The notes below the pieces were generated by a model, which was given only the letters and a program-made list of their open reading frames with translations, was not told where the DNA came from and made no database searches. Source: Nectonema munidae (Eukaryota > Nematomorpha > Nectonematoida > Nectonematidae). Taken from it: DNA of 64,000 nt. The stretch is taken from positions 1,612,001-1,676,000 of the forward strand of contig JAUIRK010000898.1 in the NCBI GenBank assembly GCA_030549495.1, given 5' to 3'. Of the stretch, positions 57,220 through 64,000 are shown piece by piece. The stretch's first letter is position 1. The number at the start of each line of letters is the position of its first letter. The translations under genes were made by a program, and so were the position numbers.

Positions 57220-59110
57220 TACTGACGAAATAAAAATAGTCCGTCACGAATATGGTTAATAATCGAAAGTTAGGCAATTTTTATTCTTATGTGCATATTG
57301 ATCATAGGGGTGTATCTAAAAACGAATATATACAACAGCTTATATAAATTAGCGTGTAAATATAAACAAAATTTTATCCCCTCCCCCGATACATATTTTG
57401 TTTTTTGAAACTTCCTTTTCTGGGTTTACTAGCTTTGTAACATAAAATCGTAGCCCCCTTTTGTTTTGTTTTTTATTCATGATTGCAAAATCCAATCAAA
57501 AAAACATTATGATAAAAAACTAGGAAAAATATTTGAATAATTTTGATCTTTTCATGGAGAAAGAAAAGATAGAGGTGAAAAAGAAGTGATACTGAAAGCT
57601 TTCACAAATTTAATTTATAATTAGCTCTTTGCCAACGTTGAATATACAATGAATTAGATTTTTATTTAACACTAAGATACGTTTTTAACTAATCATCTGC
57701 TTTGTAACGTCTTATTCTAAAGCTTCTGGACAGAATACAAATAATATTCAAATACAAAATAATAATTCAGAGGACTAAAATTGTCCAATTTGGACAAGAA
57801 TTGGCAATATATATGAATCAAACTTTTATCGAAGTGTTGTTCACATCAGACTTCAATATTATGCCGAGATAGGCAAACTTCTGTAAGAGTGTAAGAATTT
57901 TTTATACTCGATTTTAATTACACGTTACCTTAGGTCTTAAATCTAAGGATTAATTTTATTCTCTCTTGTAACTTTGCGACACTTCAGAAAGAAAATAATT
58001 CAAAAAGTCAACTTTCATGAATTTTGTTTCCAAGTTGCCCGGTCTCCAAATATTTTGGGAGGATTTGATTGCATGTTTGGATTGTAAGTTAATTCTTCAT
58101 ATTTTTGGAAAGAGTTCAAAAACAATTTACTCACACAAAAAACCGGACTTCTATTTTTTGCATCTTTACTTGAGAAGAACAAAGCGATATCTGCCATTCG
58201 TTTTTTGAGAGAGACACATGATAGAGTGATATATATTTGCGAGAGTAAATTGCATTCATAAGTTAAAATTAACGACATATTATTTGTAACATTAACTCCA
58301 GACAAATATTTTTGCATAATAAAGCAACCTAATAAAAACGAATAATCTTTCTAACTTTTACCTCATTTTTTATTCTGAAAATTAAATCCCTTTTTGCTGT
58401 CATGGAGTTGATTGATAGTTTATCCACATGTCTACCAGATTAAAAGAAGGTTTACCGAAGAACGTAATAATTCTGTTGAAGCCTGCCATTATTTGTCGTT
58501 TCAAAAAACTCTACAATGTGTATTCATCAAAAAATAGAATGAAAAGCGATAGTCAAATATTTTTGACATTTTGACTTATGTAGAAAATTTTGACTTAAAG
58601 AAAAATGTGAAGTTTTTTCAATAACGATAAGTTTGTAGATTAAAATTGGTTCACAGTGATATTTTTTTTATGTTTTTTTTAACTTTTATTCATCTTCGAA
58701 GGAGTGTATATTCAATATTTTGTAAAGGATGTTTTATACGAAATTTTTAATTTAATATTTCCCTTACTTTATTTTAGCTTTTCATTCAACAACAAAATTA
58801 AAAACACATTTATGGTGAAAATATAATCAAGGCATGAAACTGATGAAATAAACGTGTAAATTCAAGTTTTGAATGATAATGACTTTTTAAACATGAAATA
58901 ATCATTAAAAATGTTTTCAATTTTTGTCTCTAAAACAGTTTTATACAAAATATATTTTTGATCTGAAATATTCAAAAAACAGAAGAAAATATAGTTTAAA
59001 CTAGTTTAAAATTGGTTTACACTGACTTTTTGTTTTTTATAAAAAATTGATTTTATTTACTCTTGTTTACGCTGTTGATTACACATTGCATCGATATCTA
59101 TCATTTTTCG
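57220..59110. other. Mostly unassigned; weak exon-like patch
   Basis: A plus-strand frame at about 58,114-58,260 reads GLLFFASLLEKNKAISAIRF then LRETHDRVIYICESK, faintly like a laminin-G/TSPN strand pattern, with possible donors near 58,216 and 58,250 but no good acceptor. An antisense frame (58,015-58,317) overlaps it. The phrase AAAATTGGTTYACAGTGA-like occurs at about 58,643 and 59,010. None is firm. Confidence 0.25.
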
Positions 59111-59114
59111 AAAG

Positions 59115-59197
59115 AACAAGCTTGGTGAAAACGTTGAATCCATCTCGCAAATAATGTTGAGTGAGTTGAAAGAACTACTAGACTCTTGCATTTTCAG
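59115..59197 (+). CDS. Candidate exon of an unidentified gene (a)
   Basis: After ATCATTTTTCGAAAG the frame reads NKLGENVESISQIMLSELKE then LLDSCIF, ending in CAG before GTATGT, a good donor. The exon ends two bases into a codon. Spacing of Ile/Leu (IxxIMLxELxxLLxxCIF) suggests an amphipathic helix or coiled coil. The acceptor could also be six bases downstream. No family was recognised; a thrombospondin-like oligomerisation helix is one unproven idea. It is a prediction from splice signals and frame only. Confidence 0.35.
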
Positions 59198-60369
59198 GTA
59201 TGTTTTTTACTCATTTAAATTAAAGCCAGGCGATTCACCCTTTTCAAGCAAAATCTATATCGGATATAGGATTTGAGAAACAACTATAAAGCATATAGCT
59301 GCTGAAATGCAGAAGCATTGAGCCAATTTTTGACTATTTTGCTACCCATCCCTCTTACAAATCCAAAGATGCCTGTGAGTGCCTATATGCTATTTCGGGT
59401 ATAGTTGAGCAAGTTTGCAAATTCGATGTTTTACTTTGAACATTAAATTATTTTAAAAGAAAATACCTTTTGTTTATATTAAAATAAATGCTGACTTGCA
59501 ACAAAATGATATAATTTCCTTTGTCAAACGTGTTAACATTTTCTATGTGACGGAAAAATGCATCCAAACTAGATTATTTTGGAAACAAGCATGGGGCAAA
59601 ATGCGACTGAAGTGATATGCCTTGCCTTCCATGAGTTTAAATTTGGACAAAATAAAAAAATTGATTGTAGAAAAATTAATTTTTAATTTATGAATAATAC
59701 ACACAAAATGTCATTGTATTTGGTTATATACCAATAATAATAATAATAATCGATTCTTTCAATCATAAAGATTTTTTATTGATTTTTTTTTCCAAAAATT
59801 TTAAGCTCTCGAAAAGGGGCATTTTCTTTTCAAATTTTTTTTAAAATCTGTCAGTTTTACCTCATACCTCTCATGTTGATATCTATATTTTTTTTAATTT
59901 ATACTGATCGAATCTCCTGATTACTATTAAAAATCTTAGCTTGTTTATTAAAAAATAAGCTTTTTTGGAACTTTTTTTCATTTGTTGTTTTTAAACGATT
60001 CGGCATTTATTTTTACCCGTTTCATCCTTCTTCACAAAGTGGTGAATGTCCATATTAGGAAACACCGCTATTTATTGATACATACATCCATCCATCTTTG
60101 TTCCTCCGATTTTGACATTCACAGGTTAATTAGGACACTGCAATAATCACTCACGTTGAAAAGGACTAGAAGGTGAAGAGGAAGAAAATTGATTGATTAC
60201 AATGCAATAAAACAAGTTGAATATACAATATGAAGTATATTTGATATAAATTTTATTCCACGTGATAGGATATTTCGCAAGGGCATAAAGCCGCTTATAT
60301 CCTAACTAAATAAACGACAACAAAATAAGGAAAAATGAGTTATAATCAAATATATAAGTTATAGAAATG

Positions 60370-61909
60370 AACATAATACTAATGAAGAAGAAGAAGATAT
60401 TTTATTTGAGCAAAAAATGACTCCCGATTTTTCCCAAATATTGAAAGACACATTATCTAATCAACGTGCTGTCGAATCAGACTTTGAAAATTCAATCACA
60501 AAAATACATGGCATTGATGAATATGAAGGTAAAAGAATTGATGATTCTCTATACATTCAAGAACTATTTGAAACACATCTACCTCTGGATAATATTAAGA
60601 TTAAATTACCCGACTCGGGAAATTTAAAGGTGTCAAAGTTTCTAAAAGTCCACTCCGAATTACTTATGTGTATAATCAAGATAAAAATTTAGTCAATAGC
60701 GCTCTACCAAACTTGAAAAAGGCCCCACATTCATGAAGGTTTATATTTCTAACGATCTGAACCCAGAAGAAAGAAAGAAATTTAACAAATTAGAACCTAG
60801 ACTAAAGCGCTGAACAATGAAAACAAAGACTTATTACGAGGATACTCTTTAAACGAGTTTCGCATCTTCAAGAAAACAAAGTACGAGCATAAGCTTTTAC
60901 CATCGAACAGTTTAGAGGAAAGGTCTTCAATCCAGAAGAACTGACTTCTCTTGCCAATAATGTCAAAGCTTCGCTTGAATTTTATACCAATTCTAATCAA
61001 CTTCTCTCAAAAATTCCAGAGCTATCTTTAATAAGTTGTAAGACAAACTCGTATTAGTTTTTATAACTAAGGTCTTGCCCAAAAATCCTGGATTGTCTTC
61101 AACAGATTCCTCTGCTTACAATCTGTACGATTTTAACATTTTAAGTCATTTTCACACAGCAAACACTAATCGTCCTAAAACTGGAGGGATTAATGCTTTT
61201 TTCAAGCCTTTTTTAAAAGTTAAAAAATATCTCCTTTTGTACCTTCCTATATAGATTACTTACGTCTTGAAATTGAAAAGAATGGTAAAATCTTTATCTT
61301 CTGCTGTGTGTATAGAAGTCCTTCAGTTAATTTATTCTGCTCGACTCAAGAAATAATTCATCTTTTTACTTGTTTTTAGACTTATTGCCCAATTCTACTT
61401 TAATCCTTGTTGGCAATTTTAATTATCCTTCTATCAATTGGGCTTCGCCTGATGAAACTCTTCAAAGCAACTCTTTTGTACGAACCTTTCTAGAGTAAAA
61501 TGCAAATAACCTGTTTCAGTTAAACCACAACGCTACAAGGTTTGATTACACTGGAAAAGAAAGTCTTCTAGACCTATTAATAACGAATTACCCTTCGGAT
61601 ATAACAAGCATCACTATTATCCCACTTTTAGCAAGTAGCGATCATTATTCTTTGAAATGTGATCTTTCATATTGCAGCAAATCTACAGCTTCTGCCACTT
61701 GCAAACCTAATGTGCGTTTTGTAAATGATGACAAAATGAGAGATATCCTTTCTAACGTAAAATGAGACCCATTTCAAGATTATACGTTAGAAGAATTTTA
61801 AATACTTATATGATTAGTTCAACCATTATCAATTACAAGAAAAAAAAAAAAACACTTAAAAAAAACATAAAAAAAAAATACCCTTCAATACTTCTAAAAC
61901 TCAAAAAAA

Positions 61910-61941
<32 letters not shown>

Positions 61942-63730
61942 AAAAGAAAATTTGAAGTAAATCTTTAGAAGAATATAAAAACAACCCATGACAAAGACGG
62001 ACACTCTCTGAAAAACGATATAGAAATTGCTGAAAAACTCAATCATTACTTTTCAAACATTTTTCGCTGACCCTCAATGAGAATTAAATTCGCATCCAAA
62101 TTTGTTTGTCATTCACAAATGAACAAAGTTATGATCAGTGAAAAATCCGTTCATGAAAAACTTAACTCCCTTTTAGGCGACAAATCTCCAGGAATGGACG
62201 GTTTACATCCATATATTTTGAAAAAACCTGCATATGTTTTGGCTTCTCCTCGTAACTTTCTAACCTTTCTTTAAAAGAAGGAAAATTTCCTAATAGTTGG
62301 AAAAGGGCTTTAGTTGTGCCTATACACAAAGGCTTAGATCCCAAAATTCCTGCAAACTACAGACCAGTCAGCTTAACTCCTATTCTTTCAAAAATTTAGA
62401 ACCCATAATTGCCGATAATATTCTTTCTTATCTCAAAAGATCAAATATAATAGATAGCAATCAGCATGCCTTTATTAAGAAAAAAACAACGATAACACAA
62501 TTACTAGAATTTCATAATGGTGTTGCAAACCTTCTAGAAAAAAACTATACAGTTGATGTCATGTACTTCGACTTTACTAAAGCTTTTGACAAAGTTCCAC
62601 ATAATTGTTTAATCAAGAAATTGGAAGCTTGCGGTTTACGCCTCGAAATTGTTAAATGGATTAAATGTTTCCTACCTGACAGATACCAACTCGTTTAAGT
62701 TCATGAACATCCTTCCAATCCAAGCAAAGTTATGAGCGGTGTTATCCAGGGTAGTACACGTGGACCTCTTCTATTTATTCCCTACACAAATAATCTTCAC
62801 CACAAAATAAATTCCTCTTTCAAGTTATTTGCTGAAAATCATAAATATATTGTGTTTCGACTTTTGAATCGAGAAGGTAACTTAAAAGTGATTTGTTCAA
62901 TCTCAATCAATGGTGTAATAGCTGGCACTTGGACCTCAACTTTTCAAAATGTTACCATCTCCAAGTTGGTGCTAAAAACAACTTTATTTATTACATTGGA
63001 GGCAATAATATAAAGCATGTGAACGAAGTTTATGACCTGGGTATTATTACGGATGAAAAATGAAATTTAAACCTCAAGAGTCGTTCAGAAAGCTTACTCA
63101 CTTTTCCACTTCATCCTCAGGCACTTTTCATCCCAGGAACCGCTCACTGCTATTTTTATATACAAAGCATTGATAAGACCTATAATGGAGTACGATAATG
63201 TTATCACGCACCCTACCTGTACTAAAGATATGGATGCCTTAGAAAACATGCAGCGCTTTATAACTAGAAAAATTAAAGGGCTTGAAAAACTAAAATATAC
63301 TGAAAGATTAAAGTTTTTATCGCTTCCACTTTTGTCTTACAGATTCAAAAAAAACGACATGATAACAGTTTATAATATAATCAATGGAAACATTCAAATT
63401 GATCATGAAGTTTTATCATCTTTTTCTCAACGACATCAAAGAACGGACCAGTTCAAATTTTTAAAAGTTGAAGACAAAAACGCTTTTGTAGAAGTTCCTT
63501 TTCTAATAGAATTATCAAAGATTGGAACAGCTTGCCAGAATATGTGGTGAATTCAGCTTCATTGAACACCTTTAACAACGCCTTGATCTTCTGGGGAAAG
63601 ATATAATGTTTCTCTCTCATTACCAAACACTTTGACACCAAGGCCCTGCACACTCATAGTAGTTTAGCTTTTTTTTGATGTGATATATATATACAAGCCC
63701 CGCCTTTCTTTTTATCTTTTAATATAATAT
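60370..63730 (+). mobile_element. CR1-like LINE, degenerate
   Basis: Pieces in order on plus: an ORF1 end (60,417-60,692, then VYISNDLNPEERKKFNKLEP); endonuclease (KIFIFCCVYRSPSVN, VGNFNYPSINWASPDETLQS, LLASSDHYSLKCDL); RT (LLGDKSPGMDGLHPYILK, WKRALVVPIHKG, NYRPVSLTPILSKI, DVMYFDFTKAFDKVPHNCLI, SGVIQGSTRGPLLF, LFAENHKYIVF where YADD is lost); and the tail (IRPIMEYDNVI, MQRFITRKIKGLEKL, DWNSLPEYVVNSASLNTFNN). This order and motif style are CR1-clade. Many stops and frameshifts. It lies in the intron between the two candidate exons. Confidence 0.85.
61845..61950 (+). repeat. Expanded A-rich tract inside the LINE
   Basis: Runs of A, the longest interrupted by single G residues, lie between the endonuclease and RT portions of the CR1-like element. 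They look like secondary expansions of originally Lys-rich codons or of an internal A tract, and would be prone to assembly error. Confidence 0.7.
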
Positions 63731-63862
63731 GTTAAATAATAGTAGAGGTATACAATTATTTCTATATTTATATTCAAATTTAGCAATGCAGTTTTCGGCT
63801 AATTAAATGAAATGTTGCAGATTTATTCAAGCGTTCGTTATAATTTTCAATTTTTTTTCAAG

Positions 63863-63985
63863 AATACATGAAATAGAAAATAGCTTAGTCACAAAGAAGA
63901 AATTAACTTCAAATCAAATAATAGATCAACTGAGAGAAATTCGAGAGAGTCTTGACCAGGCAAGATCATTGCGCTGCAAATGCAG
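63863..63985 (+). CDS. Candidate exon of an unidentified gene (b)
   Basis: Preceded by a T-rich tract ending TTTTTTTTCAAG and followed by GTAAGTG, a near-ideal donor after GCAG. The frame reads IHEIENSLVTKKKLTSNQII then DQLREIRESLDQARSLRCKC, a Leu/Ile heptad pattern ending in a C-x-C. It starts and ends two bases into codons, matching the phase left by the candidate exon at 59,115-59,197, so both could belong to one transcript with a 4.66-kb intron holding the CR1-like LINE. Composition is less AT-rich than the flanks. The gene would continue past the window edge. No family was recognised. Confidence 0.45.
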
Positions 63986-64000
63986 GTAAGTGAATACTGA

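Noticed and set aside
58015-58317. 100-codon minus-strand frame
   Set aside because: No recognised motif; it overlaps a plus-strand patch that looks slightly more exon-like, and neither has full support.
58114-59197. Thrombospondin identity for the candidate exons
   Set aside because: The resemblance to a TSPN strand and a coiled coil is only impressionistic; no EGF, calcium-binding repeats or diagnostic cysteines are visible.

Overview
The window is AT-rich eukaryotic DNA with split genes, very short (52-59 nt) and multi-kilobase introns in one gene, and dense, decayed transposons. The protein-coding content and the mix of hAT, piggyBac, pogo and CR1/I-type LINE relics fit an arthropod. A copepod such as a caligid sea louse is a guess that the sequence alone does not prove. 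No bacterial operon, CRISPR array, rRNA or intact tRNA gene was seen.

Host genes. (1) A PRKX/Pka-C3-type cAMP-dependent protein kinase catalytic subunit lies on + from 23,800 to 34,250. Seven exons can be traced with exact, phase-consistent splice sites from the glycine-rich loop to the C-terminal FxxF motif; the N-terminal exon(s) were not found. (2) An intact, uninterrupted NEDD8 ubiquitin-like gene lies on - at 39,018-39,275. (3) Two phase-compatible candidate exons (59,115-59,197 and 63,863-63,985, +) may be the start of a coiled-coil protein that runs off the right edge.

Layout. 1-23.1 kb: no confident host exon; LINE 3' ends (about 1.8-2.2 and 17.3-17.6 kb), two hAT transposase relics (11.7-13.2, 17.7-18.7 kb) and several non-autonomous hAT elements, three of them with 8-bp target duplications (3.4-4.4, 20.1-20.5, 21.2-21.5 kb). 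23.1-34.6 kb: the kinase gene, with a fold-back element just upstream of its first visible exon and hAT, piggyBac, pogo and TTAA-flanked elements in its introns. 34.6-43 kb: a second hAT relic, the NEDD8 gene, a dispersed repeat family (family A) and two head-to-tail copies of one I-type LINE. 43-57 kb: a hAT-like element and two long diverged copies of an unnamed repeat carrying degenerate 110-155 bp tandem units; the second copy is split by a nearly full-length 4.5-kb LINE. 57-64 kb: candidate exons around a degenerate CR1-like LINE.

The most informative signals are insertion histories that can be read inside the window: two TTAA insertions whose empty sites are present in sister repeats, a LINE inserted into the tail of an older relative with a 12-14 bp duplication, and a LINE inserted into a tandem array with a 9-bp duplication. 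The best candidate for something undescribed is the TTAA-flanked tandem-repeat family (30.7-32.2, 44.3-47.1, 50.2-57.2 kb). I found no convincing new multi-gene system. All similarities were judged by eye.
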